The notes under the pieces were generated by a model, which saw nothing but the letters and a program-made list of their open reading frames with translations, searched no databases and was not told where the DNA came from. From Okibacterium fritillariae (GTDB lineage Bacteria; Actinomycetota; Actinomycetes; Actinomycetales; Microbacteriaceae): 64,000 bases of DNA. Shown one piece after another: positions 24,866 through 33,600 of this stretch (its first letter is position 1; each line of letters opens with the position of its first letter). The position numbers were made by a program, and so were the translations under genes. The stretch covers positions 558,001 through 622,000 of the forward strand of contig NZ_FUZP01000001.1 of NCBI RefSeq assembly GCF_900167575.1, read 5' to 3'.

Positions 24866-25777
24866 TTAGGTGAGTTGCGGTGAGTGGATCGCGAGCTGGG
24901 CTCGCAGGAAAGCGTTGGCGTGGGCGGAGGCTTCGACGGGGTCGTGCCACAGGCTGCGCCAGAGGCCGATGTCGTCGCGCGTGGCGGGCGAGACGACGGC
25001 CCCCGAGAAGGACTCGAAGGTGAGGGGTCCTCGGTAGTCGGCGGCCGCCAGGGCTGTGAAGAGGCCGGCCCAGTCGATCGAGCCGGTGCCCAGCAGGCCG
25101 CGGTGATTCTCGGCGATGTGCAGATAACCGAGGTGGTGTCCCGCATCGCGCACGGCGGCGGCCTGCGAGACTTCCTCGTTGTTCGCGTGGTAGGTGTCGA
25201 TGTGCAGCAGCACGTTGTCGGCGCCACGGTCGTTCAACGCGCGGATGAACTCTGCCGTCTGCGCGGCCGTGTTCAACAGGTTGCTCTCATAGCGGTTCAC
25301 ATATTCGAGGCCGATGACCACGCCGAGCGATCGGGCGTGCTGGGCGACGCGCGTGAGCACCGAGAGCGAGTTCTCGCGGGAGGCGGCGCTCGCCGGGTGG
25401 CTGTACTTCGTCATGGCCGAGAACGTGACGCCCCCGACATACCCCGCCCCGATCGACGCGGCGAAGTCGACGGCGTCCAGCAGCTTGCGCTCGCCCCGAG
25501 CCGATAGCTCCGCATCATCCGTGTTGATATCGGTCGACGGGTCGAGAGCCAGCGAGACGACAGCATCCAGCCCGGCCTCATCGAGCAGGGCCACGGTTGC
25601 GGAACCATCACGCTGATCGGCATCGGGCAGCGGGATCTCGATCAGATCGAAACCGGATGCCGCAGCCCCCTCGATGGCGAATCGGGCGGCCTCGGGCGTC
25701 CACGTGTTGACGAACGTTCCGGCGTGCACGCCCAACGGGGTGTCGAGCTGCGCCGCCCGCCGCGAGAACGCGATCAC
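24866..25777 (-). CDS. Ketose 3-epimerase family, copy 2
   Basis: 303 aa from GTG 25777, just below the ATPase stop. Same family as the next gene, with the complete set Glu158 (GLEYVNRYESN), Asp194 (HIDTYHANNEE), His220 (YLHIAENHRG), Arg226 and Glu254 (FESFSG). Outside the active-site strands the two copies differ widely, so this is an old duplication or separate recruitment rather than a recent tandem copy. Two epimerases could act in sequence on different carbons or on different stereoisomers brought in by the same importer. Confidence 0.86.
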   Translation of the reverse strand: MIAFSRRAAQLDTPLGVHAGTFVNTWTPEAARFAIEGAAASGFDLIEIPLPDADQRDGSATVALLDEAGLDAVVSLALDPSTDINTDDAELSARGERKLLDAVDFAASIGAGYVGGVTFSAMTKYSHPASAASRENSLSVLTRVAQHARSLGVVIGLEYVNRYESNLLNTAAQTAEFIRALNDRGADNVLLHIDTYHANNEEVSQAAAVRDAGHHLGYLHIAENHRGLLGTGSIDWAGLFTALAAADYRGPLTFESFSGAVVSPATRDDIGLWRSLWHDPVEASAHANAFLRAQLAIHSPQLT

Positions 25778-25778
25778 C

Positions 25779-26567
25779 TCAGGACGCCTTCGCGCCGGTG
25801 ATCAGCGCCACGAGCTCGGCGCCGTTCGTCTCGCTCGTGCGGCGCTCGGCCACGGCCGTGCCCGCGCGCATCACCCAGATGTGGTCAGAGAGGCGCATGA
25901 CCTGGTCGAAGTTGTGGCTGATGAGCAGCACGGCCACGCCCGAGTCGCGCAGCGTGTTGATGACACCTTCGACACGCGCGGTTTCTTGCACACCCAGGGC
26001 GGCGGTCGGCTCGTCCATGATGACGATCTTCGAGCCCCAGCCGGCGGCGCGCGCGATGGCGACGGCCTGGCGCTGACCACCCGAGAGGCGGCGCACCTTG
26101 CTCGAGACGGGCGGCACGTTGACGGCCAGATCCTTCAGCATGCCCTCGGCGGTCGAGCGCATGACGCGGCGGTCGAGCGTGCGGAACGGGCCGAAGCCGT
26201 GCGTCTTCTCGCGGCCGAGGAAGAAGTTCTGCCACACCGTGAGGTCTTCGACGAGCGCCAGGTTCTGCTGAACGGTCTCGATGCCGTGGTTGCGGGCGGC
26301 ATTCGGGTTGTCGAACGACACGGTCTTTCCGTCGAGCGTGATCTCGCCCGAGTCGGGTTTGTGAATGCCCGACAGCGACCGGACCATGGTGCTCTTGCCG
26401 GCGCCGTTGTCGCCGATCAGGGCCGTGATCTCGCCGCGACGCATGGTCATCGACGCGCCCTTCAGGGCGTGCACGCCGCCGAACGACTTCTTGATGTCGG
26501 TGGCGGTGAGGATGAAATCGCCCGCCGGGGTCGTGCCCGTGTGCGGAGAAGGCTGAGTGTTGGTCAT
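25779..26567 (-). CDS. Sugar ABC transporter ATPase, single-domain (FrcA-like)
   Basis: 262 aa. Walker A GDNGAGKSTM (~53-62), signature LSGGQRQAVAIARA, Walker B VIMDEPTAAL, H-loop LLISHNFDQV. Unlike RbsA/XylG (two ATPase halves), this is a single NBD of the FrcA type and probably works as a homodimer. It overlaps the permease gene by 4 bp (ATGA) and energises uptake by the permease and binding protein upstream. Confidence 0.9.
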   Translation of the reverse strand: MTNTQPSPHTGTTPAGDFILTATDIKKSFGGVHALKGASMTMRRGEITALIGDNGAGKSTMVRSLSGIHKPDSGEITLDGKTVSFDNPNAARNHGIETVQQNLALVEDLTVWQNFFLGREKTHGFGPFRTLDRRVMRSTAEGMLKDLAVNVPPVSSKVRRLSGGQRQAVAIARAAGWGSKIVIMDEPTAALGVQETARVEGVINTLRDSGVAVLLISHNFDQVMRLSDHIWVMRAGTAVAERRTSETNGAELVALITGAKAS

Positions 26568-27544
26568 TTCTTCTGGAACCTCGTGAGTAGGGCGGCCAGA
26601 ACTACGACGAGTCCGACGGCGAGCGGCTGGTAGAACTGCGAGACGCCGAGCAGCGTCAACCCGTTGGTGAGGGCCGTGAGCAGCAGGGCGCCGATCACGG
26701 GTCCGACGATCTTGGCCTTGCCACCCGTGAGGCTGACACCACCGAGCACGACGGCCGCGATCGAGTTGAGCAGGAACTGCGTGTTGATGGCGGGTTCGGC
26801 GGCACCGACGCGTGCGACGAGCAGCAGGGCGGCGAGACCGGCCAGGCCCGCGGCGATCAGGTAGACGGCGAGGCGCACCTTGGTGGCGCTGATGCCGTTG
26901 GCCACGGCGCTCTCTTCGCTGCCGCCGACGGCCTGCACGTGCAGACCGAAGCGCGTGCGGAACATGACGAACCAGGCGACCGCGGCCACGATGGCGGCCA
27001 GGATGATCGGGTACCCGAAGATTCCGAGCGAGCCCGACGTGAGCGTCAGCAGCTCGGGGCTGTTCACGTTGATGGGCTTGCCGTTCGAGATGATGAGCGC
27101 GAGGCCCGTCGCGACCGACAGGGTTCCCAGCGTCGCGATGAAGTCCGTCACCTTGCCCTTGGCGATCAGCAACCCGTTGATCAGGCCGATCAGCATGGCC
27201 GAGAGGATGGCGACGAGCGCCGACGCCCAGAACCCGAGCCCGTTGCTGAACGCGAGGCCGAACCCGATGGCGCCGAGCGTCATGGTGGCCGAGATAGACA
27301 GGTCGATGCCGCCCGTCGTGATGACGAAGGCCTGACCGATCGCGAGGATCACGAGGATCGCGGCGGCCACGAGCATGGCGCGGATGTTGCCGAGGGTGAG
27401 GAAGGTGGGGCTCAGGATCGAGAACACGATCACGAGGGCGACGAGGCCGATCGGTGCCGCGTTCTCGGCCCAGAAGCTCAGCTGGCGGGTCTGAGCGGCG
27501 ACCGCCTGCATCCTTCCGGGTCGGGCTTCGGTTGTTGTACTCAT
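26564..27544 (-). CDS. Sugar ABC transporter permease (RbsC/FrcC-like)
   Basis: 326 aa with ~10 transmembrane segments. Family hallmarks: ITTGGIDLSISATMTLGAIGFG, INGLLIAKGKVTDFIATLGTL, the EAA-like GISATKVRLAVYLIAAGLAGLA and SIAAVVLGGVSLTGGKAKIVGPVIGA. Forms the transmembrane channel with the FrcA-like ATPase. It is the second gene in the operon after the binding protein; a 109-bp gap after that gene may allow differential expression. Confidence 0.9.
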   Translation of the reverse strand: MSTTTEARPGRMQAVAAQTRQLSFWAENAAPIGLVALVIVFSILSPTFLTLGNIRAMLVAAAILVILAIGQAFVITTGGIDLSISATMTLGAIGFGLAFSNGLGFWASALVAILSAMLIGLINGLLIAKGKVTDFIATLGTLSVATGLALIISNGKPINVNSPELLTLTSGSLGIFGYPIILAAIVAAVAWFVMFRTRFGLHVQAVGGSEESAVANGISATKVRLAVYLIAAGLAGLAALLLVARVGAAEPAINTQFLLNSIAAVVLGGVSLTGGKAKIVGPVIGALLLTALTNGLTLLGVSQFYQPLAVGLVVVLAALLTRFQKK

Positions 27545-27653
27545 GGGGAGTGGGGGTTCCGTTCTAACTCGGGCGATGTCGATGAGTCGGTGAGCCCGTG
27601 GCGGGCGGCCTCACGTGTCGCGGGCCGGGGGAGGGCCCGCGACACGCGATCGG

Positions 27654-28694
27654 TTACTTCTTGAGCAGGTCCTCGAGGGGGTTCTCGAAGGGTGCGAACG
27701 GCTGCGGGAACGCGTCGAGCGCCTGGTCGGCCTCGGCCGAGGTGACGAGCGCCGTGGGGGACTCGATGTTCTTCGGCAGGTCGCCACCGGATGTCGCGAC
27801 CTCGCAGGCCTGCACGCCGAGCTGTCCGACCGCGAAGGGGTACTGGGCGACCGTGGCCGAGAGCCCGCCGGCCTTGACCGACTCGAGCGCGTCTTCGTTG
27901 CCATCGACGCTCACGACCGTGATCTCGCCGGTCTTGCCGGCATTCTCGACGGCCTTGACGATGCCGAGGCCCATGTCGTCGTTCGCGGCGAAGAACGCCT
28001 TGACGTTCGGGTTGGCGGCGATGATGTCGGTGGCCTGCGTGAGGGCCATCTCGCGCTTCCAGTCGGCGGCCGTTTCCTGGATGACGTCGACGTCGCTGCC
28101 GACGGCGGCCTTGAAGCCGTCGATGCGTGCGGCGCTCGTCACGTCTCCCGCGATGCCGCCGATGATGGCGACCTCGGAGCCCGGCTCGATCTGGTCGAGC
28201 ACGAAGTCGCCGGCCTTGCCGCCCGCGGCCTCGTTGTCGGTGCCGATGTAGGTGGCGATGTCGAGGTTCGCGGTCTTGGCAGCATCCGCGTCGATGGGCT
28301 GATCGATGTTGACGATGGTCTTGCCGGCGGTGGAGACCTGGCTGAGCGCCTGCACGAGGTTGGTGCCCGAGATCGGGTTCACGATGTAGCAGCCGAAGTC
28401 TTGTCCGACGAGGGCGGTGAGCTTGTCGGCCTGGCCCGTGGTGTCGCCGATGTCGGCGGCCGCCTGCACCTGCACGCTGACGTCGTCGCTCTTGGCGGTG
28501 TCCTTGATGCCGGTTTCCATGTACTGGAAGAAGGGGTTGTCGAGGCCCTTGATCACGGCCGCGACGTTGCTGGAGGAGGTTCCGTCGCCGCCGGCGGCCC
28601 CGCCGCCCGAGCAGCCGGTGAGCACGAGCGCCGCTACGCCGAGGGGGACGGCGATGCGGGCGGTCCTGAGCCATGTTGCGTCTTTGCTGAACAT
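27654..28694 (-). CDS. Sugar-binding lipoprotein (AlsB/RbsB-like)
   Basis: 346 aa from ATG 28694, chosen because AAGG lies 6 nt upstream. Signal sequence with lipobox LTGC (Cys ~27), Gly/Ser linker, then a type I periplasmic-binding fold: VIKGLDNPFFQYMETGIKD, VGQDFGCYIVNPIS, YIGTDNEAAGGKAGDFVLDQI, VAIIGGIAGDVTSAARIDGFK, VKAFFAANDDMGLGIVKAVENAGKTG. Segment by segment it resembles the allose-binding protein AlsB more than RbsB. With the ketose epimerases downstream, D-allose, D-allulose or a related rare sugar is a reasonable ligand guess. Confidence 0.85.
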   Translation of the reverse strand: MFSKDATWLRTARIAVPLGVAALVLTGCSGGGAAGGDGTSSSNVAAVIKGLDNPFFQYMETGIKDTAKSDDVSVQVQAAADIGDTTGQADKLTALVGQDFGCYIVNPISGTNLVQALSQVSTAGKTIVNIDQPIDADAAKTANLDIATYIGTDNEAAGGKAGDFVLDQIEPGSEVAIIGGIAGDVTSAARIDGFKAAVGSDVDVIQETAADWKREMALTQATDIIAANPNVKAFFAANDDMGLGIVKAVENAGKTGEITVVSVDGNEDALESVKAGGLSATVAQYPFAVGQLGVQACEVATSGGDLPKNIESPTALVTSAEADQALDAFPQPFAPFENPLEDLLKK

Positions 28695-28739
28695 TGTCAT
28701 CCTTGGGGATAGGAGCACTACTGTGTGCCTTCCTGAGAG

Positions 28740-28787
28740 AAACTACGCTCACTTTTGAGTTTTCGCAACACAAAAGTTGCCCAACTT
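28740..28787 (-). promoter_or_regulatory. Promoter and overlapping dyads of the sugar ABC operon (ROK site)
   Basis: Minus-strand TTGCGA (28763-28768), 17 bp, TAGTTT (28740-28745) form a promoter for the binding-protein gene. Two dyads overlap it: ACTTTTG (28751-28757) with CAAAAGT (28771-28777), and AAGTTG-CC-CAACTT (28774-28787). They lie between the operon and the divergent ROK gene, whose product is the obvious candidate to bind here. Confidence 0.65.
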
Positions 28788-28857
28788 AACGATGTTGCCG
28801 TTAGTCTGGGAAAAGACGGCCACGGACAGCGACGGAGCTCTGCGTAAAGTGAAAGAC

Positions 28858-30060
28858 ATGCGAACCCATATCGGCGAGATACTGGCGCTCTTTCGCGAGC
28901 ACGGTGAACTCAGCCGGGTGGACGTCATCGAGACGTCGGGGTTGTCGCGGTCGACCGTCAACCACCGGCTGGGCGCCCTGCACGAAGCCGGGCTGATCTC
29001 GGCCATCGAGGGCGGCGAGTCCACCGGGGGTCGACCATCCAGCCGCTTCGTGCTCAATCGCGACCGCGCCGTCATCGCCACGGCGGATATCGGGGCCACG
29101 GGTCTCGTCGTCGCCGTCTGCGATCTGGCCGGCGAACCGCTGCGGCACACGCGCGTCACCGTGAACGTGTGGGACGGCCCCGAGCGCGTGCTCGGCGAGG
29201 TCGACGCGGCGCTCGCCGAACTGCTGATCGATCCGGTCACGCACGCGCCCGCCGAGGTCTGGGGCGTCGGCATCGCTGTGCCGGGACCCGTCGAATTCGC
29301 CGCCGGGCGCGTGGTCAACCCGCCCATCATGACGGGCTGGGACGGCTTCGACATCGCCGGCTGGTTCTCGGGCTACGGCGTGCCCGTCATCGTCGAGAAC
29401 GACGCCAACTCGCGTGCGGTGGCCGAGGCGCGCCCGCACCACCACGACAACCTCATCAGCCTGAAGGTGGGCACGGGCATCGGCTCGGGCCTCGTCTTCA
29501 ACGGCCAGATCATCCGCGGCAGCGAGGGCGCGGCCGGCGATATCGGTCACACGCGCGCGGCCATCGCCGAGTCCTCCGAGCAGTTGCCGTGCCGCTGCGG
29601 CAACGTGGGCTGCGTCGAGGCGTATGCGGGCGGCTGGGCGCTCATCCGCGACCTGCACGCCGCGGGGGTCGAGGTCGACGACGTGGCGGGCGTCGTGTCG
29701 CTCGTCAAACAGGGCAACCTCGAGGCCGTGCGCCTCATGCGCCGCGCCGGGCGAGTTCTGGGCGACGCCGTGGCCGACCTCGTCAGCATCCTCAACCCCG
29801 AGTCGATCGTCGTGTCGGGGCAGCTGTCCGAGTGCGGCGAGATCCTGCTGTCGGGCGTGCGCGAGCGCGTCTATCAGCGCTCGATGCCGCTCGCCACGCG
29901 CAACCTCACCGTCGCCGTGTCGCATCTCGGCGAATTCGGCGGCGTCGTCGGCCTCGCGCTCATCACGGCCGACCGCATCTTCGCGGCCGACCACATCGAC
30001 GACCTGCTCGAACGCATCGCCGGCCGCCCGCTCGACATCGAGGCCGCGACCGTCTCCTGA
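28858..30060 (+). CDS. ROK-family transcriptional regulator
   Basis: 400 aa from ATG 28858; TAAAGT (28845-28850) lies 7 nt upstream, so it is probably leaderless. Winged HTH at residues ~5-60 (LALFREHGELSRVDVIETSG, LSRSTVNHRLGALHEAGLI), then the ROK fold: TADIGATGLVVAV (sugar-kinase-like phosphate motif), VGIAVPGPVE, IVENDANSRAVAEA, LKVGTGIGSGLVFNG and zinc motif GHTR-(~14)-PCRCGNVGCVEAYAGG. It is divergent from and probably controls the AlsB-like ABC/epimerase/kinase operon, sensing the sugar or its phosphate. Confidence 0.92.
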   Translation: MRTHIGEILALFREHGELSRVDVIETSGLSRSTVNHRLGALHEAGLISAIEGGESTGGRPSSRFVLNRDRAVIATADIGATGLVVAVCDLAGEPLRHTRVTVNVWDGPERVLGEVDAALAELLIDPVTHAPAEVWGVGIAVPGPVEFAAGRVVNPPIMTGWDGFDIAGWFSGYGVPVIVENDANSRAVAEARPHHHDNLISLKVGTGIGSGLVFNGQIIRGSEGAAGDIGHTRAAIAESSEQLPCRCGNVGCVEAYAGGWALIRDLHAAGVEVDDVAGVVSLVKQGNLEAVRLMRRAGRVLGDAVADLVSILNPESIVVSGQLSECGEILLSGVRERVYQRSMPLATRNLTVAVSHLGEFGGVVGLALITADRIFAADHIDDLLERIAGRPLDIEAATVS

Positions 30061-30245
30061 GGCCGCGGTCTCGAAGCGCCCCTTCGACGATGACGCGTCG
30101 CCCCCTGGGCGATCGACTCGGTGAGACGGTCCAACCCGGCAGCGATGGCTGGCTGCTTTGGCGGTCGTGCGCTGAGCGGCGTGAGATGGGGCCGGGCTGC
30201 GCGGGTTCATGCCCCTCCGGCTTCAGCGTGGGCGATGATGAACGG

Positions 30246-31271
30246 GTGACCCTCTGGCTTTCGCGACATCAGGTGCTGCTCTATGTCGCAGCGATCGTCG
30301 CCGCGGTGGTGGTCGGGCTGCTCGTGCCGGCCGCCCCCGCGCTGGATGTCCTCGTCACGCCGATTCTCGCGCTGCTGCTTCTCGCGACCTTCCTCGCCGT
30401 GCCGTTTCGGATGCTGGGGCGCGCCGCCCGCGACATCCGCTTCGTGTCGGTGCTTGGCGTGCTAAACTTCGTCGTCGTGCCCGCGGTCGTGTTCGGGCTC
30501 AGCCGGTTCGTGGCGGCGGATGATGCGCTGCTGGTCGGGGTGCTGCTCGTGCTTCTGACGCCGTGTGTGGACTACGTAATCGTGTTCGCGGGGCTGGCGG
30601 GCGGGGCATCCGATCGCCTGTTGGCCGCGGCGCCGCTGCTCATGCTGGCCCAGTTGTTGCTTCTGCCGCTCTACCTGCTGGCCTTCGCGGGGCCCGAGGC
30701 GGTGTCGGTGATCGAGCCGGGGCCGTTCGTCGAGGCGTTCGTGTGGCTCATCCTGGTACCGCTGATCGTCGCCGCCATCGTGCAGTGGCTCGCTGGATCG
30801 GGATCGGGACCGGGGTCGAAGCGGCGGAGTCGGCGGCAGTCGTTCGCCCGCGGCATCCTTGGGGTCTTCGAGGCGGCGATGGTGCCGCTCATGATGCTCA
30901 CGCTGTTCGTGGTGGTGGTGTCGCAGATCGGGCCAGTTGCCGCGAACCTGGGTCGGCTTGCCGGACTCATCCCGCTCTATGCGGCGTTCGTCGTCGTGAT
31001 GGTGCCGCTCGGATGCCTGGCCGCCCGTCTCGCCACACTCGACGTCCCCTCGGCCCGCGCCCTCACGTTCAGCGGGGTCACGCGCAACTCGCTCGTCGTC
31101 CTTCCGCTGGCGCTGGCGCTTCCCGCCGCGTTCGATCTCGCCCCGCTCGCCGTGGTCACGCAGACGCTCGTCGAGCTCGTCGCCATGGTCGTGCTCGTGC
31201 GCCTCGTGCCGCGCCTGCTGCCTGCGCGGGCGCGGGGCGTGTCCCCGTCGGCGCCGAAACCCATGGCCTAG
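30246..31271 (+). CDS. Acr3/BASS-superfamily transporter (arsenite-efflux-like)
   Basis: 341 aa from GTG 30246, supported by GATGAT ending 6 nt upstream (an in-frame GTG at 30228 is possible). Ten hydrophobic segments. The motif LLTPCVDYVIVFAGLAGG resembles the TPCTDWxxxFxxLAGG segment of actinobacterial Acr3-like arsenic-resistance proteins in the bile acid:sodium symporter superfamily, and SGVTRNSLVVLPLALALP matches the late-TM motif. No arsR or arsC is nearby, so the true substrate may not be arsenite. The gene ends 9 bp before the IclR-family gene. Confidence 0.72.
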   Translation: MTLWLSRHQVLLYVAAIVAAVVVGLLVPAAPALDVLVTPILALLLLATFLAVPFRMLGRAARDIRFVSVLGVLNFVVVPAVVFGLSRFVAADDALLVGVLLVLLTPCVDYVIVFAGLAGGASDRLLAAAPLLMLAQLLLLPLYLLAFAGPEAVSVIEPGPFVEAFVWLILVPLIVAAIVQWLAGSGSGPGSKRRSRRQSFARGILGVFEAAMVPLMMLTLFVVVVSQIGPVAANLGRLAGLIPLYAAFVVVMVPLGCLAARLATLDVPSARALTFSGVTRNSLVVLPLALALPAAFDLAPLAVVTQTLVELVAMVVLVRLVPRLLPARARGVSPSAPKPMA

Positions 31272-31280
31272 ATTCGAGCT

Positions 31281-32063
31281 ATGACGAATTCTGAGGGCGC
31301 ATCGGCTGCCGCAGCGCCGTTGCTCGTTCTCGGCAAGATCACCGACATCCTGAATGCGTTCTCGCTCGAGACGCCCGTGCTGACGCTCGCGCAGATTCGT
31401 GCGTCGACGGGTCTTCCCGGCTCGACGACGCAGCGGCTCGTCACCAACCTCGTGTCGCAGGGTTTCCTCGACCGCGACGACGACCGGTTCCGCGTGGGAC
31501 TGCGCATGGCGTATTGGGCGGCCCCGGCCGTGCGCGGCATGCGCGTCATCGACCAGATCGCGCCCATCCTGCGTCGGTTGCGCGACGAGACGGGGGAGAC
31601 GGCATCCCTGTTCCGCTCGGCCGACGACTATCGCGTATGCATCGCGATCGAAGAGACGCACCACGAACTGCGCCAGGACAGCTACGTCGGCAAGGTCGCG
31701 CCGCTCGGTGCCGGATCGGCCGGCCGTGTGCTGCTGGCGTGGAACGACGACCTGCGTGCCGACATCCTCTCTCGGCCCCTGCCGTCGCTGGCCTCGCAGA
31801 CCGTCACCGACGTCGACGCGCTTGCGGCAGCCCTCGACGAGACGCGCGAGCACGGTTTCGCCATCACGCGCAACGAGCGGGTGGATGGCCTCGCCGGCCT
31901 CGCCGCGCCCATCTTCGAACCCGGGGGCGAGGTGCGCATGGCGATCAACCTCAGTGGCCCCGCGGCCCGCATGACCCCTGACCGCCTCGACGGCTGGGCC
32001 CCGGCTGTGGTGGCTGCGGCGACCGAAGCCACGCGTCTGCTCGGCGGCCGCACGCCGAGCTAG
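31281..32063 (+). CDS. IclR-family transcriptional regulator
   Basis: 260 aa. TAGATT (31269-31274, containing the stop of the previous gene) lies 6 nt before ATG, suggesting an internal leaderless promoter. HTH at residues ~15-65 (VLGKITDILNAFSLE, LTLAQIRASTGLPGSTTQRLVTNL cut into two helices), then the effector domain (LRDETGETASLFRSADDYRVCIA, GAGSAGRVLLAW, RNERVDGLAGLAAPIF). IclR proteins respond to organic acids and aromatics. No obvious target operon is divergent; neighbours are a transporter and a cupin. Confidence 0.9.
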   Translation: MTNSEGASAAAAPLLVLGKITDILNAFSLETPVLTLAQIRASTGLPGSTTQRLVTNLVSQGFLDRDDDRFRVGLRMAYWAAPAVRGMRVIDQIAPILRRLRDETGETASLFRSADDYRVCIAIEETHHELRQDSYVGKVAPLGAGSAGRVLLAWNDDLRADILSRPLPSLASQTVTDVDALAAALDETREHGFAITRNERVDGLAGLAAPIFEPGGEVRMAINLSGPAARMTPDRLDGWAPAVVAAATEATRLLGGRTPS

Positions 32064-32098
32064 TCCACGCGTGAGGCGTCGGCGGCCATAATGGCTGC

Positions 32099-32482
32099 AT
32101 GACTGCTCTCTCCGGGATAGACCTGGCCGCCGAACTCAGCAAGGTCGAGGCGCATTGGACGCCGCGGGTCGTCGGCCGCGTGAACGACCAATATGTGAAG
32201 GTCGCGAAGCTGCTGGGCGAACTGGTGTGGCACGCCCACGAGGCCGAGGATGAAATGTTCCTCGTCGTGTCCGGCCGCCTCCGCATCCAGCTCCCCGACG
32301 ATCAGGAGGTCGTCCTCACGCCCGGACAGTTCTACGTCGTCCCGCGCGGCGTGCAGCACAACCCCGTCGCCGAGGATGAGGTGGAGATCGTCCTGATCGA
32401 GACCGTCACGACCGCCCACACCGGCGACGTCGTGGTCGAGCGCACCGTGCCGCTCGACCGCCAGATGGGTGATTTCCGCTGA
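32099..32482 (+). CDS. Small cupin-domain protein
   Basis: 127 aa. CATAAT (32087-32092) 6 nt before ATG suggests a leaderless start. Conserved cupin motif 1 is present as WHAHEAEDEMFLVVSGRLRIQL (HxH, E, G, split here) and motif 2 as PRGVQHNPVAED (His). These residues normally ligate a divalent metal. Function could be sugar/mannose-6-phosphate-isomerase-like or ligand sensing; not decidable. Alone or trailing the IclR gene. Confidence 0.82.
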   Translation: MTALSGIDLAAELSKVEAHWTPRVVGRVNDQYVKVAKLLGELVWHAHEAEDEMFLVVSGRLRIQLPDDQEVVLTPGQFYVVPRGVQHNPVAEDEVEIVLIETVTTAHTGDVVVERTVPLDRQMGDFR

Positions 32483-32558
32483 TGCGACCACGCCCGAGGG
32501 GGATGTCCCTGCGGTCGCCGTTGTGCCCCGCGGTCGCCCGAGCAGGAGAGAATAGAGC

Positions 32559-33380
32559 GTGTTCGATGGTCCTGCGCTCGCCGAATGGCTTCCCGTTTCA
32601 GCGGCGGCTCTCGCCTTTCTGCTGATCGCGGCCGGCCTCGCCGGGTGGGTGGATGCCGTGGTCGGGGGCGGTGGGTTGATTCAACTGCCGGCCCTCGTGA
32701 TTGCCGTGCCCGCCGACATCCCGACGCCGTATGTGCTCGGCACCAACAAGCTCTCGTCGTTCTTCGGAACGCTGTCGGCGAGCTGGGTGTATCTGCGGCG
32801 AGTGCGCGTGCAGTTGCCGCTTCTGATTCCGCTGATCGTCGGCGCGTTTGCCGGGTCGGCGGTGGGGGCATCCCTGTCGCGCTTCGTGCCGCGCGAGGTG
32901 TTGACGCCCGTGGTGCTCGTGGCCGTGGTCGCCGTCGCCATCTATACGCTGCTGAAACCGAAGATGGGCTTGCATCACGAGCCCAAACACACGGCCGTCG
33001 CGTCCATCGCGTGGCGTTCCGCGGCGATCGGCATGCTGGTCGGGTTCTATGACGGGCTGCTCGGACCGGGCACGGGGTCGTTCTTCGTCATCCTGCTCGT
33101 CGCCGTGCTCGGCTATGGCTTTCTGCAGGCCAGCGTCAACGCCAAGATCGCCAACCTGACCACGAATCTCGCCGCCCTCGCGGTCTATGGAACGCACGGA
33201 GAGATCTTGCTGGCCCTCGGCATCGCGATGGCCGCGCTGAACATGGCGGGCGGCTTCATCGGTGCCCGGATGGCCACCCGCAACGGAAGTGGCTTCGTGC
33301 GCCGGGTCTTCCTCGTCGTGTTGTCGCTGCTGATCGTCAAGCTCGCATGGGACACGGTCGCGCAGTTCACCTCGCTCTGA
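32559..33380 (+). CDS. TauE/SafE-family anion exporter (YfcA type)
   Basis: 273 aa from GTG 32559 with AGGAG ~11 nt upstream. Eight transmembrane segments; family signatures LAGWVDAVVGGGGLIQLPAL in TM1, LGTNKLSSFFGTLSA in TM3 and VGFYDGLLGPGTGSFFVILL in the second repeat, exactly as in YfcA/YfcA2-type members. The family exports sulfite, sulfoacetate or other sulfur/organic anions. It is followed by a 40-nt hairpin. Confidence 0.87.
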   Translation: MFDGPALAEWLPVSAAALAFLLIAAGLAGWVDAVVGGGGLIQLPALVIAVPADIPTPYVLGTNKLSSFFGTLSASWVYLRRVRVQLPLLIPLIVGAFAGSAVGASLSRFVPREVLTPVVLVAVVAVAIYTLLKPKMGLHHEPKHTAVASIAWRSAAIGMLVGFYDGLLGPGTGSFFVILLVAVLGYGFLQASVNAKIANLTTNLAALAVYGTHGEILLALGIAMAALNMAGGFIGARMATRNGSGFVRRVFLVVLSLLIVKLAWDTVAQFTSL

Positions 33381-33392
33381 CGCGAGTGAGTA

Positions 33393-33432
33393 GAGCGGCG
33401 GGGTACGCCTTCCCGGGAACACCCCACCGCTC
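33393..33432. terminator. Hairpin after tauE-like gene
   Basis: Arms GAGCGGCGGGGT (33393-33404) and ACCCCACCGCTC (33421-33432) pair at 12 positions with one G-U, loop 16 nt. The rest of the 220-bp gap between this transporter and the HMG-CoA lyase gene shows no further gene. Confidence 0.6.
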
Positions 33433-33600
33433 GTAGACGCCCCCGAACCCCAATGTCTTGGAGGCCAGCGCCACAGAGCGAATTCTCCTCAGAGTCTTCG
33501 CATCCCTCCACACTGTAGTGGTGATCGACAGGCGTTGAAGAGCAGGCGGGTGCGCTCCGTAATCCGTGATGGATATGTGATGTAGGACTGCGTTATCTGG

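Noticed and set aside
30061-30245. Search for a small gene or RNA between the ROK gene and the Acr3-like gene
   Set aside because: No open frame with a plausible start, no strong hairpin; nothing supportable seen.
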